This document shows positions 27,321 through 36,397 of a stretch of 64,000 nucleotides of DNA, one piece after another (position 1 is the stretch's first letter; every line of letters starts with the position of its first letter). Origin of the DNA: Candidatus Melainabacteria bacterium (GTDB taxonomy: Bacteria > Cyanobacteriota > Vampirovibrionia > Obscuribacterales > Obscuribacteraceae). The notes under the pieces were generated by a model. That model saw only the letters and a program-made list of their open reading frames with translations, was not told where the DNA came from and did not search any database. The DNA is taken from positions 72,657-136,656 of the forward strand of contig PLZS01000115.1 of assembly GCA_003153555.1 (NCBI GenBank), given 5' to 3'. The translations under genes were made by a program, and so were the position numbers.

Positions 27321-27337
27321 TCTGGCGTTCTGCCAGA
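27321..27337. repeat. short hairpin beside tRNA-Lys
   Basis: TCTGGC (27321-27326) and GCCAGA (27332-27337) form a perfect six-pair stem with a five-base loop, just beyond the 3' end of the tRNA on the minus strand. No T tract follows the stem in the tRNA direction, so a processing or terminator role is uncertain. Confidence 0.35.
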
Positions 27338-27350
27338 GAATGAAAAATTT

Positions 27351-27423
27351 TGCGTCCGGCGTGACTCGAACACGCGACCAATCGGTTAAAAGCCGAGTGC
27401 TCTACCAGCTGAGCTACGGACGC
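27351..27423 (-). tRNA. tRNA-Lys (anticodon TTT)
   Basis: On the minus strand a full cloverleaf is visible: acceptor GCGTCCG paired with CGGACGC plus discriminator A, D arm GCTC/GAGC with AGCTGGTA loop, anticodon loop CTTTTAA (anticodon TTT), variable TGGTC, and T arm GCGTG-TTCGAGT-CACGC. Only 27-43 of the anticodon stem (C-T) is mismatched. CCA is not encoded. It reads lysine codons AAA/AAG. Confidence 0.97.
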
Positions 27424-27465
27424 AGACAACCGAATAGCAATCCTAGCAATGGACTATCGCACGTG

Positions 27466-28950
27466 TCAAGGATTTGGCTGTTTTTGAATTTGCTTTTCGA
27501 TAAATGGCCCGAGCGCCTTTGCCATAAACGCGTGACCTCGCGGGGTCATGTGATTAGTGTAAAAGTTTCCACTTCTCATGAATGGGGTAAGTTCAGCCAT
27601 CGCTGCTTCCGAATCGAAGATTGGGATCGAATTATTGAGACAGAGTTTTTTGACTACCTCAACTTCCTCTGGATAGTTAAGAGCGAAGTGATCGCTTACT
27701 GTGCCAGGCGAAGGACAGAGCGCTGCCTTGCAAGGCATAGCAATTACACAGAATTTGGCGCCGTGCTTGGCGCATTCCGATTTCATTTCTGCAAACAAAG
27801 ATCCGAGTGTGCGAGTCAGGAGTTCTACAAACACGCCTCGTTGTTTTGTCGCTAACCCTTTTGTGTCTGGCAATGTCGGTATCGTATCTGGTGCTTTGGT
27901 GATCGCCGATTGACCGGCTGCTCCGGTCGATTCGTTCGATCCGCTCGCGGTGTCTGTTTGAACTGAAGGTTGGAGGTTCTGCGGATGTGTGCCTGGCGCA
28001 GATCCGACCGGAGCTGAAAGCGCGGACTTTTGAGGATGGGCAGTGGGCGACGTGCTTACCGAAACTGAAAGTGCACTGAGCGATTTGAGCAGATTCTGTG
28101 GAATTTCAGCGATAAGTTTTGGGAGCGCAATCCAAGCCGCTCTAATTGTTTTTCCAGGCTTGGTGCAGAGTTCGCTAATCGCTATATAGATTGGATTGTC
28201 GTGTCCGAATTGAGTCTCGGCGGCGGAGATAAGCCCCCAGATGTGGCTGTACTCTCGGATCCAAGCAATCTGCATTAAGAATTTTGCGCGCGGACTGCGC
28301 ATCCAACCGGTCACTGACGAATTGTCGACAACCAGATGTGAACCCGGTAGATGAAGTGCGTAAGGGCGAACGTTGGTGATAGTTTCATCTGGCGGTGACC
28401 AATTTTCGTAAATATCTCGATTGCTATAACCCAGGACAACGAGGTCTGGACTGTATTTCCAGACCTTCTTCAGTTGCAGATACTCTTGTGCAGTTGAATA
28501 TCCTGAATTACCAAAGTTAAGCACTTCAATTGGACGGTGTAATTTTTCCGATAGATCGTTGCCGACGCAATAGCCAAAAGTCTTTTCGATAGGCGATTGC
28601 AGCCCTTCCACGAGTGAATCCCCGAGCACAGCGACTCGATATGTCCCTGCTGGTTTGGCAATTTTCAAATTTGGTTCGCGCATGCCATCGCTGTCAAAGT
28701 ATGAGAGGACCCCCGGTCCCTCTTGTTTCCAATAGATGCGTTTGTTTGGAATGTGAGTGAATCCGATTTCCTTGTCGAGGCGGAAGATCTCTTCCTCACC
28801 AATACCTGCACTGTACATAACGAGTTCCACAACGAGCAATGCCAAGATCTGCCACACGACTATCAGCATCAGCGTCTTGAGCCAATGCCGAGGCCTGGTC
28901 GGTTTCGCGACTACTACCTCTGTCTTCTTTTGTGGTGCGGATACAACCAT
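27466..28950 (-). CDS. SGNH-hydrolase-like membrane-anchored protein
   Basis: The 494-residue protein has an N-terminal membrane helix (about 24-48) and an SGNH/GDSL domain: block I VAVLGDSLVEG (Ser 112), block II glycine/asparagine in LNFGNSGYST, block III GYSNRD (Asn 177), and block V with His in NHMTPRGHAFMAKAL near the C-terminus. A Ser/Thr/Pro/Ala-rich insert (about 290-370) has no counterpart in minimal SGNH enzymes. The gene starts 14 bases after the MBOAT gene's stop. MBOAT plus SGNH pairs, as in AlgI/AlgJ/AlgX or PatA/PatB systems, transfer acetyl groups to exported polysaccharides or peptidoglycan, so this is likely the periplasmic transferase or esterase partner. The polymer acted on is unknown. 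Confidence 0.82.
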   Translation of the reverse strand: MVVSAPQKKTEVVVAKPTRPRHWLKTLMLIVVWQILALLVVELVMYSAGIGEEEIFRLDKEIGFTHIPNKRIYWKQEGPGVLSYFDSDGMREPNLKIAKPAGTYRVAVLGDSLVEGLQSPIEKTFGYCVGNDLSEKLHRPIEVLNFGNSGYSTAQEYLQLKKVWKYSPDLVVLGYSNRDIYENWSPPDETITNVRPYALHLPGSHLVVDNSSVTGWMRSPRAKFLMQIAWIREYSHIWGLISAAETQFGHDNPIYIAISELCTKPGKTIRAAWIALPKLIAEIPQNLLKSLSALSVSVSTSPTAHPQKSALSAPVGSAPGTHPQNLQPSVQTDTASGSNESTGAAGQSAITKAPDTIPTLPDTKGLATKQRGVFVELLTRTLGSLFAEMKSECAKHGAKFCVIAMPCKAALCPSPGTVSDHFALNYPEEVEVVKKLCLNNSIPIFDSEAAMAELTPFMRSGNFYTNHMTPRGHAFMAKALGPFIEKQIQKQPNP

Positions 28951-28964
28951 TGGTCAAGGATGCC

Positions 28965-30458
28965 TCAGAACTGGAAATAAACAAACGGAACAGCTTCGGT
29001 GGGTCTAGCTGCAAACATCAAAATCAGAGCTGCGGTCCATGAAGCTAATCGGACAGGAGTGGCAAATCTCAAGCGCGCGTCTTGATAGGAATCTCTCAGC
29101 CATGGCAACTTGTCTGGATGGCGCGAGATAAATTCTAGAAGTAGCCAGAACGAGAAATAGAGACTGAAAAATTGAATGATGCCCGATTTCTGAATTGCGG
29201 GCATCAGAGTGCATGGTGCATTCACATGTAAAAGGCTGGTGAACATATTGAGGGCGTGCGGCATGTCTGGCGACCGGAATACAGTGTCGGTAGCCGCTAT
29301 AAACAGTAGCGTCAGAAATATTCCCAGTCCTCGTCCGAACCAATTGTCTAACGCTGAGTTCAGCGGTTCTGATCGCTTCAGCACATTTGTCCATTCACGA
29401 TTGACGATCAGCCCGATACCATGCAATCCTCCAAAAATGAGGTAATGCCAGCTGGCGCCATGCCAGAAGCCGCATGCCACCATGGTTATAAGCAAATTGC
29501 GCGAGCTTAAAAGAGCACCACCGCGTGAACCACCAAGCGGGATATAAACGTAGTCACGCATCCAAGACGAAAGTGACATGTGCCAACGCCGCCAAAATTC
29601 AGCAAGATCAACGGATAGATATGGAAGCTGGAAATTTTCAGGCAGTCTAATGCCGAGCAGAAGCGCCGAACCACGACCGATATCGGTGTAGCCTGAGAAA
29701 TCGCAATAAACCTGAATGACGAATCCAATCGCAGCGATCATTGCGTCTGCTGCCGATAGAGACTGCATCGTGCTGAAGGCGGGAAAGATGAGCGCCCCGA
29801 TTGGATCGGCAATCGCTACCTTCTTAAAGAGACCTTGAACAATAAGAGCTGATGCTTCGAAAAAAAGTGGCGCACTCCAAGTTTCAGGCACTCTCAATTT
29901 GTCTTGAAAGTCTTGATAGCGCTTAATCGGTCCAGCAATTTGAGAAGGAAAGAATGAAGCGAAGGCGCTAAATTCCATAAAAGAGTTGATCGGCTTGTTG
30001 CCTTTGTAGACGTCTGCCAGGTAGTGCACGAATTCAAAGACAAAGAAGGATATGCCGAGCGGCAAAACCACATTTAAAATTGGCACGTCCCAGGGAGTGG
30101 GTTGATTGGCGGCAAACAGCCCACGCAGCCAGTTGACACTTTGCAGTGCGTTGAGAATGAAAAAGTTGGCGTATTTGTAATAGCAGAGACAGCCAAGGTT
30201 GAGGAGCAATCCGAGAGTCAGAAGCACAGTTGCCTTGGTTTTCTGATTCTCTTTATAGGCTTTCGCCAATCCAAGTCCTAGCAGCCATGTGATGGATGAG
30301 AGCGCGAGGAGAAGCAGACCGTAAACTGGAAGCCAGCTCATATAGAAGAAGTAACTGGAGGCGACGACGAGCGCTACTCGCACACTACCTTTGGTGCGCC
30401 AATACAAAAAGACCACGACGGGCAAAAACAGTAGATATTGGATACTGCTAAAAATCAT
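28965..30458 (-). CDS. MBOAT family membrane O-acyltransferase, AlgI-like
   Basis: MBOAT proteins such as AlgI, DltB and PatA move acyl groups across the inner membrane for transfer to exported polymers. The 497-residue protein is highly hydrophobic with about 10-12 membrane segments. It has the family signatures FFPSQIAGPIKRYQDF, FWRRWHMSLSSWMRDYVYIP and GGSRGG, and the essential histidine region ACGFWHGASWHYLIFGGLHG. The start ATG at 30458 opens a natural MIFSSIQYLLFLPVVVFLY helix. It is first in a two-gene unit with the SGNH protein; their separation of 14 bases points to joint translation. Confidence 0.92.
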   Translation of the reverse strand: MIFSSIQYLLFLPVVVFLYWRTKGSVRVALVVASSYFFYMSWLPVYGLLLLALSSITWLLGLGLAKAYKENQKTKATVLLTLGLLLNLGCLCYYKYANFFILNALQSVNWLRGLFAANQPTPWDVPILNVVLPLGISFFVFEFVHYLADVYKGNKPINSFMEFSAFASFFPSQIAGPIKRYQDFQDKLRVPETWSAPLFFEASALIVQGLFKKVAIADPIGALIFPAFSTMQSLSAADAMIAAIGFVIQVYCDFSGYTDIGRGSALLLGIRLPENFQLPYLSVDLAEFWRRWHMSLSSWMRDYVYIPLGGSRGGALLSSRNLLITMVACGFWHGASWHYLIFGGLHGIGLIVNREWTNVLKRSEPLNSALDNWFGRGLGIFLTLLFIAATDTVFRSPDMPHALNMFTSLLHVNAPCTLMPAIQKSGIIQFFSLYFSFWLLLEFISRHPDKLPWLRDSYQDARLRFATPVRLASWTAALILMFAARPTEAVPFVYFQF

Positions 30459-30677
30459 TGGCTATTAAACTGATGCGAAGGGGTTCCCAGGAATGGTCAT
30501 TGCAAAGACCAGGCAAGTATACAAGCGGAAGAATCGCCAGTTTCAGGCAACCCTGTTAATGTTCATGGAATGAGACTGTTAATCCGAAGTCTAAGCAAAA
30601 ACTCATACCCGGATCGATATACTGATGCGGCTCTGCTCAATATCTACTCGCTATGAGCAACCATTAATCAAGATCTA

Positions 30678-30706
30678 TTGCGCTATTAATAATAGATTAG
30701 TACTAT
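30678..30706 (+). promoter_or_regulatory. candidate promoter with palindrome upstream of pyrimidine catabolism operon
   Basis: The 345-base gap 30459-30803 has no gene. It contains TTGCGC (30678-30683) and TACTAT (30701-30706) with a 17-base spacer, and the spacer holds the 13-base palindrome CTATTA-A-TAATAG (30683-30695), a usual place for a repressor site. Matches to the hexamers are modest (3 and 4 of 6). Confidence 0.3.
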
Positions 30707-30803
30707 TTCTTACTAAGTTTTCCAAGGTTAGTCAGTCGGCTGCGAGCACAAACGCCGGATCATCGTGCGTAGGCTTGCCGCATTCATTCCCGTGGAGGTT
30801 GTC

Positions 30804-32114
30804 GTGACAGCTGTATTAAGCCGTGAAGAGTTAAAGAAAAAGCGCGATCAGTACATCGTGCCAGGGGTAAAGCAGCTTTATAGCGATCCTCCTCACTTTG
30901 TTAGAGGCAAGGGTCAATTCCTTTATGACGAGAAGGGCAAAGAGTATCTCGACATGTTCGCCGGCATCGTCACGGTCAGTGTCGGGCATTGCCATCCCAA
31001 AGTGACGGCAAGAACGATTGAGCAACTGCAAACGCTTCAGCACACATCAACTGTGTTCATGACGCAACCGATGGTAGACCTGGCTGAGAAGCTGGCTCAG
31101 ATTACACCCGGAAATCTGAGCAAAACGTTTGTCACCAACTCTGGTACCGAAGCAAATGAATCAGCAATTCGTCTCGCTCGTCTGGCTACCGGCAGACACG
31201 AAGTGATCGCGCTTCAGCATTCGTATCACGGTGAATCGCATCTGGCTTCCAGCTTGACCGCCAATCACAACTGGCGTCCAAACCTCATGCCTGCGGCAGG
31301 AATTGTCTTTGCGGCAAACGCTTATTGCTATCGTTGCCCATTCAAGAAAACTCCAGACAATTGCAATCTTGAATGCGCTAAAGACGTTGAGCGCGTTATC
31401 CAAACCCAAACAAGTGGCCAACCAGCAGTGATGATTGCCGAACCAATTCAGGGCGTAGGCGGGACAATCACTCCGCCGGATGCTTATTTCAGAGAAGTGA
31501 AAAAAATTCTAGAACAGTACGGCGTGCTCTTTATCGCAGACGAAGTGCAAACTGGAGTTGGTCGCACGGGCAATCATTGGTTTGGCATTACGAACTGGGG
31601 TGTGCAGCCTGATTTCATTACGATGGCCAAAGGCTTGGCAAACGGACTGCCAATTGGTGCATTCATCACCACTCCGGAAATTGCTCAAGCCGGTCAAAAG
31701 CAACAAATCAATACCTTCGGTGGCAATCCCGTTTCTTCGGCAACAGCTCTGGCTGTTCTCGAAACCATTGAAGAAGAAAAATTGATGCACAATGCGAAAG
31801 TTGTGGGCGAGTATCTTATGGAAGGACTTCGAGATTTGCAAAAGACTTTCCCAAGCGTTGCCGATGTTCGGGGCAAGGGCTTGATGGTAGGCGCTGAAAT
31901 CGCGGATGAGAACAAGACTCCGATGACCCAAGAAACTGCGCGAATTGTTGAAATGGCGAAAGATGATGGCGTCATTCTCGGTAAGGGTGGACTCTACGGC
32001 AACGTCATTCGCATCAAACCTCCTTTGACGATCACAAAGGAAAACGTTGACACGATGCTCAAAGTGCTTCGCAAAGCACTTGAAGTAACCACTAAGGTTC
32101 CTGCAGCTAAATAA
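30804..32114 (+). CDS. class III PLP aminotransferase, AGXT2 / beta-alanine type
   Basis: The enzyme moves an amino group between an omega- or beta-amino acid and an oxo acid using PLP. From a GTG at 30804 (GGAGG five bases upstream) it has 436 residues; the longer GTG start at 30765 lacks a ribosome site. Fold-type I marks are NSGTEANESAIRLARLATGR, MIAEPIQGVGG, IADEVQTGVGRTG (Asp 246) and the Schiff-base lysine in TMAKGLANG (Lys 276). The cysteine-rich YRCPFKKTPDNCNLEC insert matches the alanine-glyoxylate aminotransferase 2 branch. The genes that follow belong to reductive pyrimidine breakdown, whose end products are beta-alanine or beta-aminoisobutyrate, so transamination of these is the likely job. 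Confidence 0.88.
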   Translation: MTAVLSREELKKKRDQYIVPGVKQLYSDPPHFVRGKGQFLYDEKGKEYLDMFAGIVTVSVGHCHPKVTARTIEQLQTLQHTSTVFMTQPMVDLAEKLAQITPGNLSKTFVTNSGTEANESAIRLARLATGRHEVIALQHSYHGESHLASSLTANHNWRPNLMPAAGIVFAANAYCYRCPFKKTPDNCNLECAKDVERVIQTQTSGQPAVMIAEPIQGVGGTITPPDAYFREVKKILEQYGVLFIADEVQTGVGRTGNHWFGITNWGVQPDFITMAKGLANGLPIGAFITTPEIAQAGQKQQINTFGGNPVSSATALAVLETIEEEKLMHNAKVVGEYLMEGLRDLQKTFPSVADVRGKGLMVGAEIADENKTPMTQETARIVEMAKDDGVILGKGGLYGNVIRIKPPLTITKENVDTMLKVLRKALEVTTKVPAAK

Positions 32115-32185
32115 ATAGACGGAAAAATCGTAATTGGTTAAGCGCTTGTTGAAGCGCACATTGACTGAGGAGTGAAGCAAACGCC

Positions 32186-33073
32186 ATGGCTAACGTAGTA
32201 CGCTGCGGATTGATCCAGACGAAAAATGACATCGTGCCTAAGATCGGGGGCACAGATAAAGCGACGATTGAAAAAATCAAAGCAAACATGCTTGAAAAAC
32301 ATCTGAAGTATACGAAGGAAGCCAAAGACAAAGGCGTTCAAATACTGTGCTATCAGGAAATTTTTAATGGCCCTTACTTCTGTGCAGAGCAGCACAACAG
32401 TTGGTACGATGCGGCTGAAGAAGTGCCAAACGGTCCAACCATAAAAAAGCTTCAGGAAGTCGCCAAAGAATACAACATGGTGCTTGTCGTTCCAGTTTAC
32501 GAGAAAGAAGGTAAAGGCGTTCTCTACAACACAGCTGCCGTGATCGATGCCGATGGCACTTATCTGGGCAAGTACCGTAAAAATCATATTCCTCAAGTTG
32601 CTCCCGGTTTCTGGGAGAAGTTCTACTTCCGTCCAGGCAATCTAGGTTATCCAATTTTCAAAACCAAATACGCCACCATCGGAGTGTATATTTGCTATGA
32701 CCGTCACTTCCCAGAAGGCGCTCGGGCATTAGGTCTTGCCGGTGCGGAAATTGTCTTTAATCCATCTGCCACGGTTGCTGGGTTGTCCGAGTATCTGTGG
32801 AAATTGGAACAACCTGCTCATGCTGCGGCAAATGGATATTTCCTCGGCGCCATCAATCGCGTCGGCACCGAAGCACCATGGAACATAGGTGAATTCTATG
32901 GTTCAAGTTACTTCTGCAATCCACGTGGTCAAATCATCGTCCAGGCCAGCCGGGACAAGGAAGAACTTGTGGTAGCTGATTTGAACATGGAAGAGATCGA
33001 GGAAGTTCGAAACACATGGCAGTTTTATCGAGACCGTCGCCCAGAAACATACGAAGCGTTGGTCAAGCTCTAA
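32186..33073 (+). CDS. nitrilase-superfamily amidohydrolase, beta-ureidopropionase-like
   Basis: A 295-residue carbon-nitrogen hydrolase with the Glu-Lys-Cys triad: Glu in CYQEIFNGPYF, Lys in LGKYRKNHIPQ, and Cys 170 in GVYICYDRHFPEGAR. In the pyrimidine pathway this family removes the carbamoyl group from N-carbamoyl-beta-alanine, releasing CO2, ammonia and beta-alanine. The sequence also resembles N-carbamoylputrescine amidase, a close relative. The placement between an AGXT2-type aminotransferase and PreT/PreA favours the pyrimidine role. It follows the aminotransferase by 71 bases and is probably cotranscribed. Confidence 0.88.
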   Translation: MANVVRCGLIQTKNDIVPKIGGTDKATIEKIKANMLEKHLKYTKEAKDKGVQILCYQEIFNGPYFCAEQHNSWYDAAEEVPNGPTIKKLQEVAKEYNMVLVVPVYEKEGKGVLYNTAAVIDADGTYLGKYRKNHIPQVAPGFWEKFYFRPGNLGYPIFKTKYATIGVYICYDRHFPEGARALGLAGAEIVFNPSATVAGLSEYLWKLEQPAHAAANGYFLGAINRVGTEAPWNIGEFYGSSYFCNPRGQIIVQASRDKEELVVADLNMEEIEEVRNTWQFYRDRRPETYEALVKL

Positions 33074-33142
33074 TCTCGCGTGTTGTAGCGCTCGACTCTG
33101 ACTCAAACTAATCACAAACTCAATTTCTGATCTAACAGTAGT

Positions 33143-33163
33143 GGGCGCCTAGTAGCTGCGCCC
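33143..33163 (+). other. GC-rich hairpin between operon genes
   Basis: GGGCGC (33143-33148) and GCGCCC (33158-33163) form a six-pair stem with a nine-base loop, about 35 bases before the preT ATG. There is no T tract. It may protect or process the polycistronic mRNA; this is unproved. Confidence 0.3.
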
Positions 33164-33198
33164 CAGACCCAACGAGACAGACATAGGCAAGAAAAAAC

Positions 33199-34629
33199 AT
33201 GGCTGAACATTATAAACCAAACACCTATAAAGCTTGGGAAATGACTCTGGAAGAACGTTTTCAGGAAGTCTTTCCGCCTCTGGCAGAGCGCGAAGCCGTG
33301 ACCGAAGCTAATCGCTGTTTGTACTGCTACGATGCACCGTGCATGGTGGCGTGCCCTACCCATATCGATATTCCGACGTTTATTCGGAAAATTTCGACTG
33401 GCAATGTGAAGGGATCAGCAAAGACAATTCTCGAGTCGAATCTAATGGGAGCAAGTTGTTCTCGGGTCTGCCCAGTGCAAGAACTCTGCGAGGGCGCCTG
33501 TGTTCTCGAGCACGATCATAAGCCGATTATGATTGGCCGCTTGCAACGTTATGCTATGGACTATGCCACCGATCGGAAGATCAAATTTTTCGAGAAGGGA
33601 AAACCGAATGGGCATAAGATCGCCGTCGTCGGCGCCGGTCCAGCAGGTTTGTCTTGTGCAGGAGAACTCGCTAAGCTGGGCTTCGAAGTCACTTGTTTTG
33701 AGAAGAAGAAATGGGCTGGTGGACTGGATACCTATGGCATCGTCGTATTCAGAGAGCCCGTTGAAGTGAGCTTGAACGAAGTAAAGATGATTCAAGAGCT
33801 CGGCGTTGAGATCAAAACCAACGTTACGATCGGCAAAGACATTACTCTGGATGAATTGGTCAATCAATACGACGCTGTCTTTATCTCAGTCGGTTTGGGC
33901 AACGTGCCGGATATGTCAGTTCCAGGCGAACAACTTGCCGGTGTGCTCGATGGTTTGGACTTCATTGAGGAGACGAAGGTAGAGGCCCTCGAGTCGATCA
34001 AATTCGGCAATCGGATTTGTATCATCGGCGCCGGCAATACAGCTATCGACTGTGCCACCATCGCCAGACGGCTCGGCTCAGAACGCGTCAATATCATTTA
34101 CAGACGTTCGGAAGCGGAAATGCCTGCCTACCACTTTGAATATGAATTCGCTTTACGGGAAGGTGTCAGCTTCATGTTCTTGACCTTACCGGTCGAAATC
34201 ATTGGCAAGGATAAAGTCGAAGCACTCAAGTGCGTGCGCATGGATCTTGGACAGCCCGATGCGTCTGGCCGTCGGTCACCAATCCCGATACCAGGTTCGG
34301 AGTTCACTATCCCATGCGACATGGTGATCAAAGCGATTGGACAAAAGAAGCATACAGAGATGATGACTGCGCTTTCCAAATTCGACGTCAAAGACATCAA
34401 AGGCTATATTGCAGTCGACTTTGCAACGAACCGCACTGTTCATCCTAAGATCTTCGCCGGTGGAGATTGCATCCGCAGTCACGGAGAGGCATCGACTGTG
34501 ATGGCAGTGCAAGATGGAAAAATAGCGGCTAAAGCGATGTATCGTCAGTTCATCGGTGAGCTCGAGGCTCAAACTGAACATGCGAAGACTGGCTGTTGCA
34601 AGGAAGTAGCCGGAGCTCACGTTCACTGA
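33199..34629 (+). CDS. preT: NAD-dependent dihydropyrimidine dehydrogenase subunit PreT
   Basis: PreT is the FAD/FeS subunit that exchanges electrons with NAD(P)H for reduction of uracil and thymine by PreA. The 476-residue protein shows an N-terminal GltD-type iron-sulfur region (RCLYCYDAPCMVACPTHIDI and CSRVCPVQELCEGAC), the FAD fold VGAGPAGLSCAGELAKLG, and a second dinucleotide fold IIGAGNTAIDCATIARRLG. The C-terminus has FAGGDCIRSHGEASTVMAVQ, a family hallmark for flavin binding, and ends in a Cys-Cys and His-containing tail. Its next neighbour is preA, 89 bases downstream, as in known preTA operons. Confidence 0.92.
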   Translation: MAEHYKPNTYKAWEMTLEERFQEVFPPLAEREAVTEANRCLYCYDAPCMVACPTHIDIPTFIRKISTGNVKGSAKTILESNLMGASCSRVCPVQELCEGACVLEHDHKPIMIGRLQRYAMDYATDRKIKFFEKGKPNGHKIAVVGAGPAGLSCAGELAKLGFEVTCFEKKKWAGGLDTYGIVVFREPVEVSLNEVKMIQELGVEIKTNVTIGKDITLDELVNQYDAVFISVGLGNVPDMSVPGEQLAGVLDGLDFIEETKVEALESIKFGNRICIIGAGNTAIDCATIARRLGSERVNIIYRRSEAEMPAYHFEYEFALREGVSFMFLTLPVEIIGKDKVEALKCVRMDLGQPDASGRRSPIPIPGSEFTIPCDMVIKAIGQKKHTEMMTALSKFDVKDIKGYIAVDFATNRTVHPKIFAGGDCIRSHGEASTVMAVQDGKIAAKAMYRQFIGELEAQTEHAKTGCCKEVAGAHVH

Positions 34630-34718
34630 TTCATCCGAGCACAGTCGTTGCAGTAATCTGTTGGAACTAAGAGAGTGCGCTAATTGCGCTTAGAAGCACA
34701 AGCCTAAGGAAAACAAAG

Positions 34719-36059
34719 ATGGCAAATCTAGAGATCGATTTCTGTGGTATCAAATCGCCTAATCCTTTTTGGCTGGCATCGGCGCCACCTGCTAATTCTG
34801 CTTACCAGGTTCAAAAGGCTTTCGAGCAAGGGTGGGGCGGCGCTGTATGGAAGACCATCGGTGCTCCGGTTCTGAATGTGTGCAATCGATATGGCACCAT
34901 CGATTACAAAGGGCAGAAAATTATCGGATTGAACAACGTCGAGCTGATTAGCGATCGTCCAATCGAATTGAATTTGAAAGAGATCGCCGAGACGAAGCGC
35001 AACTTCCCCAATCATGCAGTGATTGTGTCAGTGATGGTTGACTCTAAAAAGGAAATCTGGCAAGAGACGATCAAGCGTGCTGAAGAAACTGGCTGCGACG
35101 GTTTTGAGTTGAATTTCGGCTGCCCGCACGGTATGTCTGAACGCGGCATGGGCTCAGCCATGGGGCAAGTCCCAGAATACACCTGCATGGTTACCGAATG
35201 GGTGATGGATGTTGCCACCAAGCCAGTGATCGTCAAATTGACACCAAATATCACCGACATTGTTCAACCGGCAAGAGCAGCCGTAAAAGGTCGTGCTTCA
35301 GCGATCTCTTTGATTAACACCATCAACAGTATCATGGGTGTTGATTTGGACACCTTTGAACTGCGTCCGAATGTAGGCGGAAAGGGCGGTCACGGCGGTT
35401 ACGCTGGGCCAGCGGTGAAGCCAATCGCTCTTCATCTTCTCAGTGCAGTTGCAGCAGATCCCGAAGTGCAGAAATCCGGTTTGCTGATCTCAGGCATGGG
35501 CGGCGTGGAAACTTGGCAGGACGCAGTCGAGTTCATGTTGCTAGGTTCGACCAGTGTGCAAGTTTGTACCGCAGTAATGCACTGGGGATTCCGCATAGTT
35601 GAAGACATGATTGAAGGTATGTCCAATTGGATGGACGAGAAGGGTTTTACATCATGCACTGACTTCATTGGCAAATCTTTGCCACGCATTTCAACTTTTG
35701 GTGATTTCGACCTCGGTTTCCAATCAGTGGCGAAGATCAATCACGACAAATGCATCCAATGCAATCTTTGTTTTATCGCCTGCAATGATGCTGCTCACCA
35801 ATGTATCGACCTCAAAGACGCGAAGCTGACGAAGGAAGCAAACGAGCGCCTTTGGCCAGTTGTGCGCGAAGTGGACTGTGTCGGTTGCGCATTGTGTTCG
35901 ACAGTTTGTCCCGTCGATGATTGCATCACGATGGTGCAAATCGACACCGGCCGCCCTCACATCACCTGGAACGAAATCATGAAATCCAAGCCTGAAGTGA
36001 CCCAGGATTGGGAAAAAATGGAAGAGTACCGCAAGACTGCGAATATACACGTTCACTAA
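34719..36059 (+). CDS. preA: NAD-dependent dihydropyrimidine dehydrogenase subunit PreA
   Basis: PreA is the catalytic FMN subunit that reduces uracil/thymine to the dihydro forms. The 446-residue protein starts with a dihydroorotate-dehydrogenase-like barrel containing FELNFGCPHGMSERGMGSA, and the substrate loop with SLINTINSIMGVD. Two 4Fe-4S ferredoxin motifs close the protein: CIQCNLCFIAC (near 346-356) and CVGCALCSTVCPVDDC (near 386-401). AAGGA lies nine bases before the ATG. It is last in the aminotransferase-amidohydrolase-preT-preA unit. No dihydropyrimidinase, the step between PreA and the amidohydrolase, is encoded in this window. Confidence 0.94.
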   Translation: MANLEIDFCGIKSPNPFWLASAPPANSAYQVQKAFEQGWGGAVWKTIGAPVLNVCNRYGTIDYKGQKIIGLNNVELISDRPIELNLKEIAETKRNFPNHAVIVSVMVDSKKEIWQETIKRAEETGCDGFELNFGCPHGMSERGMGSAMGQVPEYTCMVTEWVMDVATKPVIVKLTPNITDIVQPARAAVKGRASAISLINTINSIMGVDLDTFELRPNVGGKGGHGGYAGPAVKPIALHLLSAVAADPEVQKSGLLISGMGGVETWQDAVEFMLLGSTSVQVCTAVMHWGFRIVEDMIEGMSNWMDEKGFTSCTDFIGKSLPRISTFGDFDLGFQSVAKINHDKCIQCNLCFIACNDAAHQCIDLKDAKLTKEANERLWPVVREVDCVGCALCSTVCPVDDCITMVQIDTGRPHITWNEIMKSKPEVTQDWEKMEEYRKTANIHVH

Positions 36060-36076
36060 TTTAAGCGAGCTCTGAT

Positions 36077-36397
36077 TTAAACTTCGTTGCCCATGTCATT
36101 TAAAGCGTTGCTGGTATATTCTTCCCGAGCTTGCTGCCTCTGAGCATCTTCGGCGGATAATTCTTCCACACTCTTTTTCTTTACGAACGCTCTTAGACGA
36201 GTAATGCTTTTGGATGGTCCAGACCTGGACTTTATTGAACCTAGACTTGTGTTTTCGACACCAATCGGAGTTGACGGGGTTGTGGCTACGATATCGGACG
36301 TCTCAGCTGGCAAATGACTGCGTGAGGTCCGCAAACGGTCTTTATCTGATTCGTCAACCTTCTTAAATTTTGAGAGAAACGAGTCCACAAATTTCAT
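36077..36397 (-). CDS. small hydrophilic protein, unknown
   Basis: A 106-residue, charged, Ser/Lys-rich protein with no signal peptide or membrane segment. It begins MKFVDSFLSKFKKVDESDKD and ends in a likely helix EELSAEDAQRQQAREEY. The middle is probably disordered. It converges on preA with 17 bases between stops. I recognise no family; the reading frame could be real, given its compositional similarity to short regulatory or secreted-effector tails, but support is weak. Confidence 0.4.
   Translation of the reverse strand: MKFVDSFLSKFKKVDESDKDRLRTSRSHLPAETSDIVATTPSTPIGVENTSLGSIKSRSGPSKSITRLRAFVKKKSVEELSAEDAQRQQAREEYTSNALNDMGNEV

Noticed and set aside
27316..27855. 179-codon plus-strand open frame
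   Set aside because: It runs through tRNA-Lys and antisense to the SGNH gene, both well supported.
31509..32180. 223-codon open frame antisense to the aminotransferase gene
   Set aside because: The opposite strand encodes a clear PLP enzyme with all motifs; the antisense frame has no recognisable features.
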